Shown: piece after piece, positions 36,801 through 43,535 of the stretch
Position numbering within the stretch: the first letter of the stretch is position 1
How the letters are laid out: the number at the start of each line of letters is the position of its first letter
Origin: Notospermus geniculatus
Lineage: Eukaryota; Nemertea; Pilidiophora; Heteronemertea; Lineidae
Assembly (NCBI GenBank): GCA_002633025.1
Contig: NMRB01000012.1
Span: 399,114 to 463,113 of the forward strand
Direction of reading: 5' to 3'
DNA: 64,000 bases
Translations under genes and position numbers: made by a program
Notes under the pieces: model-generated
Database searches by the model: none
Told to the model about the DNA's origin: nothing
Seen by the model: the letters and a program-made list of their open reading frames with translations, nothing else

Positions 36801-38458
36801 TTGTCCTGACGAGTACAAGCGTTTACGAATCATTCGTCGTAAGAGAGAACAGGACGAGTTATACAACCTACGATCACAAGCCAAGGCCAACGCGGAGCAG
36901 CAGCTGCAACAACAACAGGAACAGAATAACATAGAGGCTGATGATGATGACGATGACGATGAAGATGACAAGAACAACAACAACAGTTGTAATAACAATA
37001 ACAATAAATCGTCTGAGGTACGGCCACGCACCAATCGTGTTAACCATTGTGGTACAAATACAGAGGTCAGTTTGACTTAATGGAAAAGTCAGGTTTTTCG
37101 TCTCTGCATGGATGTTGATCATTAGTTCCACCCCTAGTTTATGTTGCTGATGCAGCAAAATATCCATCACGTTTTCAGGAATGAAGATATCTGTAATCAG
37201 TTGTTCACTTTTCAAAACTTATCACTACATCTGTTGCACATTTCATTTGGTCATCCCTACTTTCAAATTGTACTTCCACAGTTGTTGTTATACATGTAAG
37301 TTTATGTTGTTCGAAGAAGATTTTGAAATGTGGACAATACCATCGCCTCAGCAGATTCTCATTTCAACCATCTGAGAGAGATTTTAAGAAAAGCTTGCCG
37401 TTGGATTCTTATTTGATATTGAAATAGTTTTTGAAAGAATCAGTGTGATGCTGCAGTCTGAATGAACGAGTGAACTTTCCAGTTGGTCATTATGAAAGGA
37501 GCACCGGTACATGCTTATTTCGTGCCTCTTGCTTTCTGTCAAGAACGGTTGACAAATTGCATGATCTCTCTACTGCTGGGTTACACAATGATAAGAATAA
37601 GCCTGCAATTGAAATGTTATAAGCAACTTCTCTTTATCAATTTTCAGAATGATGGCTCCTTTGTCTGTGATTATCCAAATTGCTCAGCTGTAAGTATCGG
37701 CATAGTAAAACTGTCAGATTCCCATGGTGGCAGCCATTTTAAATTGTTACCTGAAATTTGAAGTAAAACTTCCAACCTTCCATCCTCGGGAAGCATATAG
37801 TGCATATGAGTTTGTACTGAGTTTAAATGACTGACCAACTGATAATTTGGAGTGGAGTTCACCAAGAGGCTGACCTCAGTAAAAACTGCAAGATGCCGTG
37901 GAAAAAAAGATCATTTCATTGGCCCAATCCCCTCTGAAACGTTATCATGTGTGTCGCCTTTTCAGAGTTTCAATTCCAAACAAGCCATTTGTGCTCACCA
38001 GAGGATACATAACAGCAAGGATAATCTTGACCAAAACCATGTTGCTGGTGGTCGTGGCAAGAGCCCTAGCAACAGCCGTAAACCTGGTACGGTGGTGGGT
38101 CCACCATCCAATAAGTCAGCAGCATCTGACGAATTGGAAGAATTCCCATGCAGGATCTGTGGAAAGTGAGTTCTGTTTCAACCTATCACAGTTTGGTATT
38201 CTGTTGACAAGTTTGTGTGCATACTACTATGATTTACTCACAGTGTGAACTGTAAGAAGTGTTGCCATTTCACCACAAAGGAGCTACGTTACCTTATCAG
38301 TGATAACTCAGTGAAAATGCTGTTTGTGAGTACTCAACAGGTTTCCTTATTCATTTCTTCATTCTTTCAGAGTGTTCAACAAGATTAAGAGTCGAAGTGC
38401 TCACATGAAGAGCCACCGACCAATCGAAGACAAGCCCAAAGCAAAAGGTAACGGCTGA
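3783..38458 (+). CDS. TRERF1: TRERF1/ZNF541/MIDEAS-family ELM2-SANT zinc finger protein (16 exons)
   Basis: This gene encodes a nuclear scaffold. In this family ELM2-SANT binds HDAC1/2 (the MiDAC-type complex) while C2H2 fingers contact DNA. All exon joins keep phase and total 4,104 nt, about 1,367 aa. Domains by residue: ZF1 84-104, ZF2 112-132, ZF3 140-162 (C-x4-C type), ZF4 301-321 ([12 protein letters not shown]), Gln-rich linker about 335-470, a Pro-rich patch with [20 protein letters not shown] just before ELM2, ELM2 about 1,017-1,075, SANT about 1,124-1,169, a Gln/Asp/Asn-rich tail, ZF5 1,265-1,287 and ZF6 1,334-1,354 (SRSAHMKSH). The finger wording, the pre-ELM2 patch and [13 protein letters not shown] are family hallmarks. 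Vertebrate relatives have fewer fingers, so this may be the pre-duplication ancestor of TRERF1, ZNF541 and MIDEAS. The start is uncertain: exon 1 is linked only by phase across 22 kb and is open upstream to its acceptor. The core from 26,202 is near certain. Confidence 0.9.
4592..4830. repeat. Imperfect tandem repeat, about 3 units of 70-110 bp
   Basis: The phrase GTCAGTGTGACCTA (or TTACCTA) recurs at about 4,592, 4,700 and 4,771. Each time it is followed by TTTCTGTCAnACTTGA and then an ACTTGG...CCTTGT phrase. Unit length varies, so this is an old, decayed minisatellite. Confidence 0.6.
5608..5784. mobile_element. MITE with CTTACGAAC-type inverted ends
   Basis: The left end reads TGCACCCTCGCTCTTACGAA. 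The right end in reverse complement reads TGTACAGTCCCCCCTCACTT and then ACGAACCC. Internally TTACGAAC-type words recur in both directions. This fits a short non-autonomous element of the same broad pogo/Tc1 type as the one at 1,086, but its target duplication is not clear. Confidence 0.6.
5894..5984 (-). mobile_element. Foldback MITE, CCTCCCATAGCAGGG family, copy 1
   Basis: The ends are inverted: ACATCCTCCTATCGCAG on the left and CTGCGATGGGAGGAT on the right. It shares the internal phrase GAGACCAAAGCCCTGC with copies at 24,209, 25,632 and 58,124. Read through, these copies all give the peptide phrase KALxWED, which reflects repeat sequence and not a gene. Confidence 0.7.
7176..7226. repeat. 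Inverted repeat around GCCCGGGC
   Basis: AAAAAGCCCGGGCTT (7,176-7,190) pairs with AAGTCCGGGCTTTTT (7,212-7,226) with one mismatch. A third related phrase, AGACCCGGGC, lies between the arms, and looser copies occur upstream (ACTGGGCTTTTTG near 7,084). It may be the end of a decayed foldback element. Confidence 0.5.
7953..8053. repeat. 26-bp minisatellite, about 3.9 units
   Basis: The unit GGATTGCATGAAGTAATATG plus AACTAC is repeated head to tail at 7,953, 7,979, 8,005 and 8,031. The last two units have GAGG for GAAG. There are no spacers between units. Confidence 0.9.
8741..8945. mobile_element. MITE with TTAA ends in unit A
   Basis: TTAAAGGAGCACGGTATTG at the left mirrors CAATACCGTGGTCCTTTAA at the right, a 19-bp inverted repeat with one mismatch, both ends being TTAA. 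TTAA termini suggest a piggyBac-like element, though the TIR is not a classic CCC type. The element is about 205 bp and has no coding capacity. It is also present in unit B, so it predates the duplication. Confidence 0.65.
9639..9694. mobile_element. Short foldback, GTATNCATAA family (first of a tandem pair)
   Basis: GGGCCCATATGCATAA at the left is mirrored by TTATGCATATGGCCCC at the right, around a GGAATAAGCTTATTCC core. It abuts a longer relative at 9,696 with one base between. Confidence 0.65.
9696..9803. mobile_element. Foldback MITE, GTATNCATAA family (second of a tandem pair)
   Basis: GGGCCCGTATGCATAAAGGT and its mirrored right end TTTTATGCATATGGCCCC enclose GGAATAAGCTTATTCCAGGT and its reverse complement. 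Nearly the whole 108 bp can fold. Relatives occur at 47,400, 47,509 and 61,468. Confidence 0.75.
10915..13303. repeat. Tandem segmental duplication, unit B
   Basis: This is the second copy of unit A. It lacks the foldback pair; the corresponding site reads TCATGCCTTGGCCGCTGG, which may be the original site or an excision scar. Small tract-length differences are visible, for example one extra GTTGGT near 11,515, an extra GACT unit near 11,835 and a GTGGCGCA insertion in the TTAA element. Confidence 0.9.
11214..11426. mobile_element. MITE with TTAA ends in unit B
   Basis: This is the duplicate of the element at 8,741. It has the same 19-bp inverted ends and a short internal GTGGCGCA duplication relative to the unit A copy. 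Confidence 0.65.
17265..17410 (+). repeat. SINE-like repeat, weak copy
   Basis: GGTTCCGGGTGCGGGCCCG resembles a B-box region. The following CTTCATGTGATACGAGTGAG aligns loosely with the body of better copies at 29,838 and 21,565. Assignment is by similarity of these phrases only. Confidence 0.35.
17427..17571. mobile_element. hAT-like MITE with CAGTGTTTC ends, interrupted by the gap
   Basis: The left end CAGTGTTTCTGCCAG and the reverse complement of the right end (CAGTGTTTCCAGTGG) form inverted termini. Inside them a G run (left) mirrors a C run (right) around the Ns. CAGTGTTTC ends with a G-rich subterminal tract are typical of hAT-type MITEs in marine invertebrates. I see no clear 8-bp target duplication. 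The true interior is unknown. Confidence 0.55.
17470..17543. other. Assembly gap (74 Ns)
   Basis: A run of N flanked by homopolymer G on the left and C on the right. Open frames crossing it are meaningless. Confidence 0.99.
19091..19240. mobile_element. Foldback MITE with a perfect 17-bp hairpin core
   Basis: The core CCAAAAATTCATAAGCG / CGCTTATGAATTTTTGG (19,149-19,184) is a perfect inverted repeat with a 2-nt loop. The arms extend imperfectly outward through GTTGAAGTAAT / ATTACTTCAAC to ATCAGTGGG / CCCACTGAT. The size of about 150 bp and nested symmetry fit a MITE. Confidence 0.65.
19690..19880 (+). repeat. SINE-like repeat copy
   Basis: GAGGCTGAGGTGTCAATCCC is followed by the shared body phrases TAGAGAGGGTGATCTCC, CTTGACA and CTCTGGTTTTCTCCT, then a CCTACCGGTACATTA end. 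The body matches the copies at 21,565 and 29,838. Confidence 0.5.
20482..20501 (+). repeat. Poly-G tract ending in an ambiguous base
   Basis: A homopurine G run of about 20 bases, broken by one A and ending in N at 20,501. It is a likely sequencing stall and could form a G-quadruplex. Confidence 0.8.
21565..21730 (+). repeat. SINE-like repeat copy (tRNA-derived type)
   Basis: GTTCCGGGTTCCGTCCCTGG holds a GGTTCnnnnCC B-box-like core. It is followed by the shared body: ATAGAGAGGGTGACTCTC, CTTGACA, CTCTGGTTTCCTCCTGCC and TTACATTAAATTT. The same phrases in the same order recur near 29.9 kb and 19.8 kb. Confidence 0.55.
24209..24317 (+). mobile_element. Foldback MITE, CCTCCCATAGCAGGG family, copy 2
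   Basis: GCACCATCCTCCCATAGCAG and the mirrored right end CTGCTGGGGATGGTGC are the inverted ends. This is one of the two best preserved copies, the other being at 58,124. The centre has GTGTGGAGGGAGAGAAGC. Confidence 0.75.
25025..25135 (-). repeat. SINE-like repeat copy on the minus strand
   Basis: On the minus strand GCGAGTTCAACTCCTGAGGC is a B-box-like region. GGTCCAGTGATCCATCTGCA lies upstream at A-box spacing, followed by CCCTTCACCTCC, which is also found in the 21,565 copy. This supports a tRNA-derived SINE head. Confidence 0.5.
25632..25733 (-). mobile_element. Foldback MITE, CCTCCCATAGCAGGG family, copy 3
   Basis: The right part reads GTGTATGAAGA and CACCAAAGCCCTGCTATGGG, matching the reverse complement of the 58,124 copy. 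The left end (TTTTTGCCTTGCTCCTCG) is more decayed. Confidence 0.6.
26202..26475 (+). CDS. TRERF1: TRERF1-like exon 2: ZF1 and most of ZF2
   Basis: The acceptor is TGTCTTTTCAG and the donor CACTT|GTAAGT. The exon encodes a Ser/Thr- and Pro/Gly/Arg-rich lead, then CPTCGKTF...HKLTH (ZF1) and [13 protein letters not shown], the start of ZF2. It enters in phase 1 and leaves in phase 2, and the next exon completes the Leu codon and the ZF2 histidines. Confidence 0.93.
26776..27640 (+). repeat. Dispersed element with GTCCGTCGTC head and 145-bp tandem units
   Basis: It starts TTAGCTCACTGGGGTGAGCT and a (CGTCCGT/CGTC)n tract (about 26,812-26,845). Near-identical units follow from about 27,223, 27,368 and 27,513 (period 145 bp). 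Each contains CCGATCGGACATCCAATATG, GCCGCCAGGTGGC and CAAAGTGCTGTAACTCAGGA. A diverged unit precedes them near 26,928. The element fills two thirds of intron 2 and ends about 145 bp before exon 3. Similar repeats are common in marine invertebrate genomes. Confidence 0.8.
27786..28259 (+). CDS. TRERF1: TRERF1-like exon 3: end of ZF2, ZF3, Ser/Asn/Gln-rich linker
   Basis: The acceptor is CTATCGTTTCAG and the donor TTTTGA|GTAAGT. It encodes NGHMLTH (end of ZF2), then [19 protein letters not shown] (ZF3, C-x4-C spacing). A low-complexity linker follows, rich in Ser, Asn, Gln, Gly and Pro. It enters and leaves in phase 2. Confidence 0.93.
28585..28614 (+). CDS. TRERF1: TRERF1-like exon 4: 30-nt microexon
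   Basis: The acceptor is TGCTTTATTTCTAG and the donor ATGGG|GTAGGC. It joins exon 3 and exon 5 in phase (2 in, 2 out) and encodes [11 protein letters not shown] across the joins. Being 30 nt, it could be skipped without changing frame. The donor is weaker than its neighbours'. Confidence 0.75.
29838..29995 (+). repeat. SINE-like repeat copy (tRNA-derived type)
   Basis: GTCAGAGTGGTGCAGTGC (A-box-like) and GGTTCCAGGTTCAGTCCCC (B-box-like) lie about 40 bp apart. The shared body follows: ATAGAGGGGGTGACTCTC, TTTGACATCA, ACTGGTTTCCTCCTGC and TGTACATTATAA. This is the clearest copy of the family. Confidence 0.6.
30160..30262 (+). CDS. TRERF1: TRERF1-like exon 5: ZF4
   Basis: The acceptor is TTTGTCTTCTATAG and the donor AAG|GTGAGA. 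It encodes [17 protein letters not shown] and then [17 protein letters not shown], the most characteristic finger of the family. It enters in phase 2 and leaves in phase 0. Confidence 0.95.
30928..31030 (+). mobile_element. Foldback MITE, AAATGCTTTTAC family, copy 1
   Basis: The left arm ACTAGTGAATGCTTTTAC mirrors GTAAAAGCATTTTACTAG at the right. The interior TACAAATGCACTGGAAG is shared with the element at 57,252. Confidence 0.6.
31489..31694 (-). mobile_element. Degraded pogo/Tc1-like MITE, relative of 1,086
   Basis: The right end GGGAGGTTCCACTCTATA matches the TIR phrase GAGGTTCCACTGTATA of the element at 1,086. Inside, ACCTCTCTATTGAGAACACC, ATCCTTAATTGAGA and GAGGTGTCTTCCTGG match its body. 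Several bases have drifted. Confidence 0.5.
31976..32036 (+). repeat. Dispersed repeat, inverted partner at 41,568
   Basis: GTCCGCTATATGCATTGAAT through GTAGTGACACCTATTGGTCA and ACTCACTGACAGCTCCTA recurs as its reverse complement at about 41,565-41,626. The pair brackets the gene's 3' half in inverted orientation. Its class is unknown. Confidence 0.75.
32345..32520. mobile_element. Foldback MITE with a perfect 20-bp inverted repeat
   Basis: CAATATTATTGCACAATATG (32,377-32,396) and its exact reverse complement (32,472-32,491) are the core arms. Outside them GGTCCATACACCATGTA loosely mirrors ATCATGTATGGGTCG. Inside, AAATGGG/CCCATTT is also mirrored. Confidence 0.65.
32850..34839 (+). CDS. TRERF1: TRERF1-like exon 6: Gln-rich linker and pre-ELM2 region (1,990 nt)
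   Basis: The acceptor is TCTTCTTTCAG and the donor AGAA|GTAAGT. It encodes a Lys/Asp opening and about 130 residues rich in Gln (imperfect CAG/CAA runs). A mixed Ser/Leu region includes a hydrophobic patch ([19 protein letters not shown]). Next come a [19 protein letters not shown] segment, an Arg/Pro-rich part and the family-typical [20 protein letters not shown] just before the end. It enters in phase 0 and leaves in phase 1. If the donor were not used, the frame would stop 14 codons later. Confidence 0.93.
35061..35139 (+). CDS. TRERF1: TRERF1-like exon 7: acidic lead into ELM2
   Basis: The acceptor is CTTATTTTGCAG and the donor AACC|GTAAGT. It encodes a Ser/Thr patch and an acidic Pro-rich stretch ([18 protein letters not shown]). 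Phase is 1 in and 2 out. Confidence 0.9.
35359..35408 (+). CDS. TRERF1: TRERF1-like exon 8: start of ELM2
   Basis: The acceptor is CTGTCTTTCAG and the donor AATG|GTATGT. It encodes [16 protein letters not shown], the signature opening of the ELM2 domain. It is 50 nt, phase 2 in and 1 out. Confidence 0.93.
35598..35619. repeat. (AAT)n microsatellite
   Basis: About seven AAT triplets within intron 8 of the TRERF1-like gene. Confidence 0.9.
35724..35810 (+). CDS. TRERF1: TRERF1-like exon 9: ELM2
   Basis: The acceptor is TTTGTATTGCAG and the donor GAAC|GTAAGT. It encodes [20 protein letters not shown] and an acidic end, the LVW motif being the ELM2 core. Phase is 1 in and 1 out. Confidence 0.93.
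36036..36139 (+). CDS. TRERF1: TRERF1-like exon 10: end of ELM2 and helical linker
   Basis: The acceptor is GTCACTTTCAG and the donor CAT|GTAAGT. It encodes [20 protein letters not shown] and then [14 protein letters not shown], matching the helix after ELM2 in HDAC-binding co-repressors. A second AG five bases downstream would break the frame. Confidence 0.92.
36358..36433 (+). CDS. TRERF1: TRERF1-like exon 11: ELM2-SANT linker
   Basis: The acceptor is TTCCCTTTGCAG and the donor CCAAG|GTAAAT. It encodes [20 protein letters not shown] and SYRYQ. Phase is 0 in and 1 out. Confidence 0.92.
36554..36642 (+). CDS. TRERF1: TRERF1-like exon 12: first part of SANT
   Basis: The acceptor is TATGTTTTTCAG and the donor GAG|GTAAGT. 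It encodes [20 protein letters not shown] and [13 protein letters not shown] helices 1 and 2 with the Trp and acidic patch. Phase is 1 in and 0 out. Confidence 0.95.
36748..37065 (+). CDS. TRERF1: TRERF1-like exon 13: end of SANT and acidic/Asn tail, two possible donors
   Basis: The acceptor is TGTATTCCAG. It encodes [17 protein letters not shown] (SANT helix 3), then a Lys/Arg stretch, Gln run, Asp run and Asn run. Two in-frame donors fit: GAG|GTACGG after 37,017 and GAG|GTCAGT after 37,065. They differ by 16 codons ([16 protein letters not shown]) and both keep phase 0. Beyond the second donor the frame stops at 37,078. Confidence 0.9.
37648..37689 (+). CDS. TRERF1: TRERF1-like exon 14: 42-nt microexon with the ZF5 cysteines
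   Basis: The acceptor is CAATTTTCAG and the donor GCT|GTAAGT. It encodes [14 protein letters not shown], phase 0 to 0. The two Cys of ZF5 lie here and its two His in exon 15, so skipping this exon would destroy the finger but keep the frame. Confidence 0.85.
37966..38165 (+). CDS. TRERF1: TRERF1-like exon 15: ZF5 histidines, linker, start of ZF6
   Basis: The acceptor is TCGCCTTTTCAG and the donor GGAAA|GTGAGT. It encodes [15 protein letters not shown] (rest of ZF5), a Gly/Ser/Lys linker and [10 protein letters not shown] (start of ZF6). Phase is 0 in and 2 out. Confidence 0.92.
38371..38458 (+). CDS. TRERF1: TRERF1-like exon 16: end of ZF6 and stop
   Basis: The acceptor is CTTCATTCTTTCAG. 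It completes ZF6 ([15 protein letters not shown]) and ends after a Lys-rich tail at TGA 38,456-38,458. A GGTAAC resembling a donor at 38,448 lies ten bases before the stop and is probably unused. Confidence 0.92.
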
Positions 38459-39018
38459 GAACCAACCAATGGGCTGTGGTCTTAATCTTGCATCCGGCAT
38501 TGATTGATTGACACACAGGAGGTGCGGTGCAGAATCATGACATATGAGGAGGTGTGGTTCATTTCCTAACTGGACGAACGTAGAGACATTTTGAAGACCG
38601 TCACCAAGTATTGTACAATGTACATCAAATGTAGAAAGCAGCGCTTAGACTTGATTTAGTGGATGCAAAGTGAAGTAGAAGAGGAGGATACTTGAAATCA
38701 AGTTGAAATCTTTGTATTGATTCATTTGAGATAGGCGAATGGTGACTAAAGGCTTGGGTATGATTTACGATAGCATGAGAGAAACCAGTACAGTTCCATT
38801 GTACTGTTGAAGACCTGTGCTATGCTATTTTCATGAACTGGATGATGATCAGTTGACACGTTAAACCAGGTTAAGTATATACTGCTCCATTTTAAACTTT
38901 TATATTGAATCTGCAAATTTTATACTGAATTTATTTATTGGTAGCAGATGATACTATCAAAGTTAATTTAGTTTAGATAAAGGGAGCGTAGTTTGAACTA
39001 ACTAAATATACATTCATA

Positions 39019-39042
39019 TATTATATATATATATATATATAG
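39019..39042. repeat. (TA)n microsatellite
   Basis: A tract of alternating T and A in the 3' flank of the TRERF1-like gene. Confidence 0.85.
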
Positions 39043-41564
39043 GTGAGCGAGGGCCGTTTGAAGTGGCTACAAGTGTAGATATTTCTTGTAAATATGATTA
39101 AACACTGCCATTTTTATTATTGTGTGGTATGTCCTGTGATAGCTGTTTCATGGAAAGGCTTTTAGTTCTACTAGTAGTAGTAGAAAAATGTACTTGTAAA
39201 TCTGTACATAGGTCATTGTGTATACAACAAGAAAGTGTGTAAATGTACTGTAGATGTGTGCATGTACATAGTTGGTGTAGAGTAGTATTCTGGACATGTC
39301 GTTGGCGTTGGATCACACGTGAGGATTCAGGTTTTCAATTGACACATGGTGTATCATGTACTGTGATTAGACATTTAATCATCATGCCATAATTTCATCG
39401 AAATCACCCTAATAGAATATCTTGAAATTTTTTTTACATGACGAAGGAGCTTGGGTATATTTGGTTTTGTTCTCTTCTCGCATTTATTAATTCTTTGAAA
39501 GTCCCTGATCTTGGAAGCATTAACTACTACGATTTAACGACCTTAAAATCATGGCATCAAATTTTGCAGTCTCTTTTCATTATTACGTATATTTCACCTC
39601 ATTGGTTTCTGCTTCATAGCCTAGCAGCCAAAAGTTGTACAAAGACTCATTTTCTATCGGTGGAGAGGCCCTTTCCATTGGTGACAGAAGGACAACCCCT
39701 TGACAAACACTAATAAGATGTTAATTTCATAAAACTTACTGTCACTGACATCCCACTTACGCAGTCAGACATCTAAACAGTAGTAAATAGTATCCAATCA
39801 CTTGTCATGAATGTAGACAGCCATACATCCTTGGATGAAGCCATTTGACATAAACTGGTGAAGGTTTTTGAACAATATCCACATTTTCCGTTAAATTGTA
39901 TTATATTATCCATTACAAATTTTGCCCCGAATGCCGAATTCTTGGTCCAACGTTAGGCTTCTCTGCTTCGGACAAGTTGCTGATATTTCAAAATTGAAAT
40001 TTGTCGGAGATTGCTGACAATGAAATGCACTCTCTGCCTGCCTGATCTTCCCAACCATGAAAAAAATGAATTTTCTACCCTTTGACTGAGTTTGATGAAA
40101 TTGCTGGACTATTGTCTGTTTCAAATCCTAATTTCCCCATGCACAACATGCAATCTTACATACTCATTTACTTCTTCCTCTTTGCCTAAGCAGAATTAGT
40201 GGCTTACGATTCAATAGATTCTCCCAGTTGCTTTTTCTTTGAGAAATACATGTATCTCAATTTTGCATCACGACATAATACTAGCTAAATTTTGTTCACA
40301 TATTTCAATTTCTGAAAGCCCGTTACCTCAGAAAGTGGTTTTTGTAATGGCATTATGATTGAGTTTGTTGTTCTTCATTGAGTTTTTTGAAATCAATGTG
40401 ATTTATGAAAGTTTTGGAGATCCAACCCCCTTATTGCTTTAAGAAATCAAGGTATTGGCTATTAACTTTTCGCTTTAAAATTGTGGTAGTACGTCATGAT
40501 TTGTTATCTCCTCATCAGGATACTTTTGAATATATCGTAATCATTAAATATTGTTTCATACTGCTGAAATAACAGAATTCCACGCATTTCGGAGGAAATA
40601 GCTTTGCTTTAAACTTGTATTCACTGGAAATGGAGACATTATTTCTGACGTATGCTTTGCTAACATTCTTTCTTCACAGCATGTCAGGAGGACCTGGTCT
40701 CCAGGACAAGGCCTACTGCCGGAGCTGGGCTCAAGACCTGGGATGATTTTTGTGTATCTTATTTCTATCATTTTCTATCTTGAGATGTTCCCCTTGACGG
40801 GTGACTTGTATTTCGAACATTTATTTACAAAGTGAGTGTAAAACACGTCACTAAATTTTCAGTTTAGTACTATTAATGTTTGATACATTAATGTGAATTT
40901 TGGATACGGTATATATAATACTGAATGAAAAACTGTACACTGTGCTTTGTAAATGGAACAATGTTGAGATTTGATTTAAAAAATGACGAAATAAATGAAT
41001 TTAGGATATGCATGGACAACAAATGTACTGTTAGTCATGTACATGGCATTCAATCTTGCAATATTTGTGAAATCAGGGTTAATAGAGTAAACCAGACTTT
41101 TGGTCTGATGCCATTGAAATGATCAATTGGCCCAGGGTAATTTTCAGAACAACATGATTCCATCTACCTTGTTTGGCACTTGTTAGAACTTCTACATCAA
41201 CAACAGTATTGAAACTTTGTTGAGGTACGTGTTAGAGAAAAGTGTGTTATTAGAATCATTGAAGTATTTGTCCACAAGCACAAAGTCTCGTTCACACTTG
41301 CTTTAGTGTGACATCGCTAACGTCGATTCAGAAGTGTATTTTTCTGCTATTGCCAGTGTAATGTAAAAATGAGCTTCGGCCAAAAAAATTTATCATCAAC
41401 ATGTTTAAGTTTATAGAATTCTTCACATGACTGCTTCAAACAATTCTATTGGACATTTCAATGTATCTGACCGTTAAACACGAACTGACTGTTCATCAAT
41501 TGTCTCATTTATTTAGTGAAAAAATTACCTGGCATTGGTAGACTAAGCTTATGCACTTAGGAGC

Positions 41565-41626
41565 TGTCAGTGAGTTGACCAATAGGTGTCACTACGGCCA
41601 AACTCAATGCATATAGCGGACACATT
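41565..41626 (-). repeat. Dispersed repeat, inverted partner of 31,976
   Basis: AGCTGTCAGTGAGTTGACCA, ATAGGTGTCACTAC and TCAATGCATATAGCGGAC are the reverse complement of 31,976-32,036 with a few differences. Confidence 0.75.
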
Positions 41627-43535
41627 CATTTTTGATTGAGCACCAGTCAAGAGCAGTTTCTTTTGTATTGGTCCGCGAGAACTGTGCTGCCATCTTTTGG
41701 CAAAATGCGGGGCTGACTGCTCCTATTCTGCAAGATATTTCATACGTTACCCGTATTTGCAGACAACGACCCTTGTAGGTTAGCCTTCACTTTGTGAACC
41801 ACAATATGTTTCTTGGCCTACATAATTTTCAGATTTTCTGACATCAAAGCAATTTTTTCTTCTACGGTATATTTGACGTTTGGTTGTAAGTCTCCTACTT
41901 TTAGCCCCTGTTCCACACTGTGAAATTGATCAGCTTTAGTGTATTAATCAAAGATCGTTTTGTCAAATCCTGTGTCACTCAATGCTCGTCTTTTAGTTGG
42001 GCATTTTCCTCTGCACTGACACTGTTCATACTTTATATGAATTATGTGATACATACGTCGGTGTTACTTCATTCACCGTGGTGTCCCTCTTCATCTTTTA
42101 CTTCTGTGCATGTTGTCACCAATAAAGGATTATTCATGAACTGTTTCTTTTACACTAGCTACACTTTCTACACTATTGTTCGAATTTTGCTTCGTACCTT
42201 TGGGTGCTACACTGTACACATCATATCTTCTGAATTACATAAATACTCTGGTATTTTCAGTGAGAACAGTGTTCGTTTGGTGCTGTGGTTGATGTGAAGT
42301 TGTACGAGGTGTCAGTATTCAATTTTGTAAGTGGTTGATGGCTTTCTGTACTTAAAATTGAAGTGCCAAAGTATAACTATGGACCACAGGGATGTGTTAG
42401 GAGGATTAAGGCAGGCATATTTTCAAATTGGATGAAGTGGATAAGGATTTAGTGACTTGGAGTTGCAAAAAATCTTTGAAGTTTCACATGAATTTATTGT
42501 ATCATCTGACAATTTTCACACCGGTCTGTCTGGAACAGGCTTTAAGTTGTATTTCTGGCATCCCATACATGAACATCTGATGTGTTGAGAGGTGAAATGT
42601 TGGGATTTTGAAGTAAATTGATGCCGGTTCTTATATTGAATGGTTAGGCGTAGTACAAAATGATGAAACTGCGAATTGTTGTTTTCATTAGATAAATTCG
42701 TTAGCTCCAAAAGTGTCAGAGTAATAGACTTTATTCTGTGTCACTTGATCATTGTTCCTTTCATCACAATGTTATGCTGGAAAGTTACTGACGACATTGG
42801 GTGTTGTGTACTGGGTTGGTGTTACTGAAAAACTGCACCTATTTGTGTATGTTGGCCTCCATAACACTTGCAAGTCATTTAAAACGCAATGCTCTGAAAA
42901 TATCAAGTTTGGACTAATAGCTCAGTGAAAAACCCACCTTTATTTGATGAAATCCAAGCTTGTGTTTTCAAAGCGATTGAGTTTTTGGAATCCCGGTACT
43001 AGATATTGAAGTATTTCATCTTTGCTGCTGCTTTCACTAGTTTGCACCATGTTCTTCTCTTTTATCTCATACAATTTAAGGCGATACAAACCCTTGAAAC
43101 TGCTGAACATAAAACTGTGATTTAATATTTATCATTCGTATGCTATCAGTTATGTTTATCAGTGTCTTCTCTAAGAAGTTGGTCTCTTTCCTGTGAAGCA
43201 ATTATGTGTCAAAGAAGTTCTATGTCAATAGGAAGGATTAAGAGTGGGCTAGCGTGCCAGACACGGTTGAAATGGAATCTAGGACTTCCGTGTCAGAAAA
43301 GCACCCAACAAGGTATAAGACAGTGGGCTCTTTGCCGTCAATTTATGCATATTCGACAGACTTGCCTCATTTTGAAATTGTTTCTGGGATTATAGAGTTG
43401 GCTGTCAAATGGCTGGCAACGACGTCAAAACTGTCACGTCATGACATTTGACGTCACAATCTGCGTGCTGATGCTGTTTTCATGCCGTGATTTCGCTTGA
43501 CATTTTGATGGCAGCATCGTGTTACCATGGAAATG

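Noticed and set aside
36783-37034. Minus-strand Ser/Leu-rich frame opposite exon 13
   Set aside because: It is the antisense of the Asp/Asn/Gln codon runs of the SANT-tail exon.
37898-38248. 116-codon frame overlapping exon 15
   Set aside because: It is in the wrong frame relative to the finger residues and crosses both splice sites.
41920-42297. 125-codon hydrophobic open frame
   Set aside because: It looks like a membrane protein only because AT-rich DNA gives Phe/Ile/Leu. It is isolated, and an AATAAA lies inside it.
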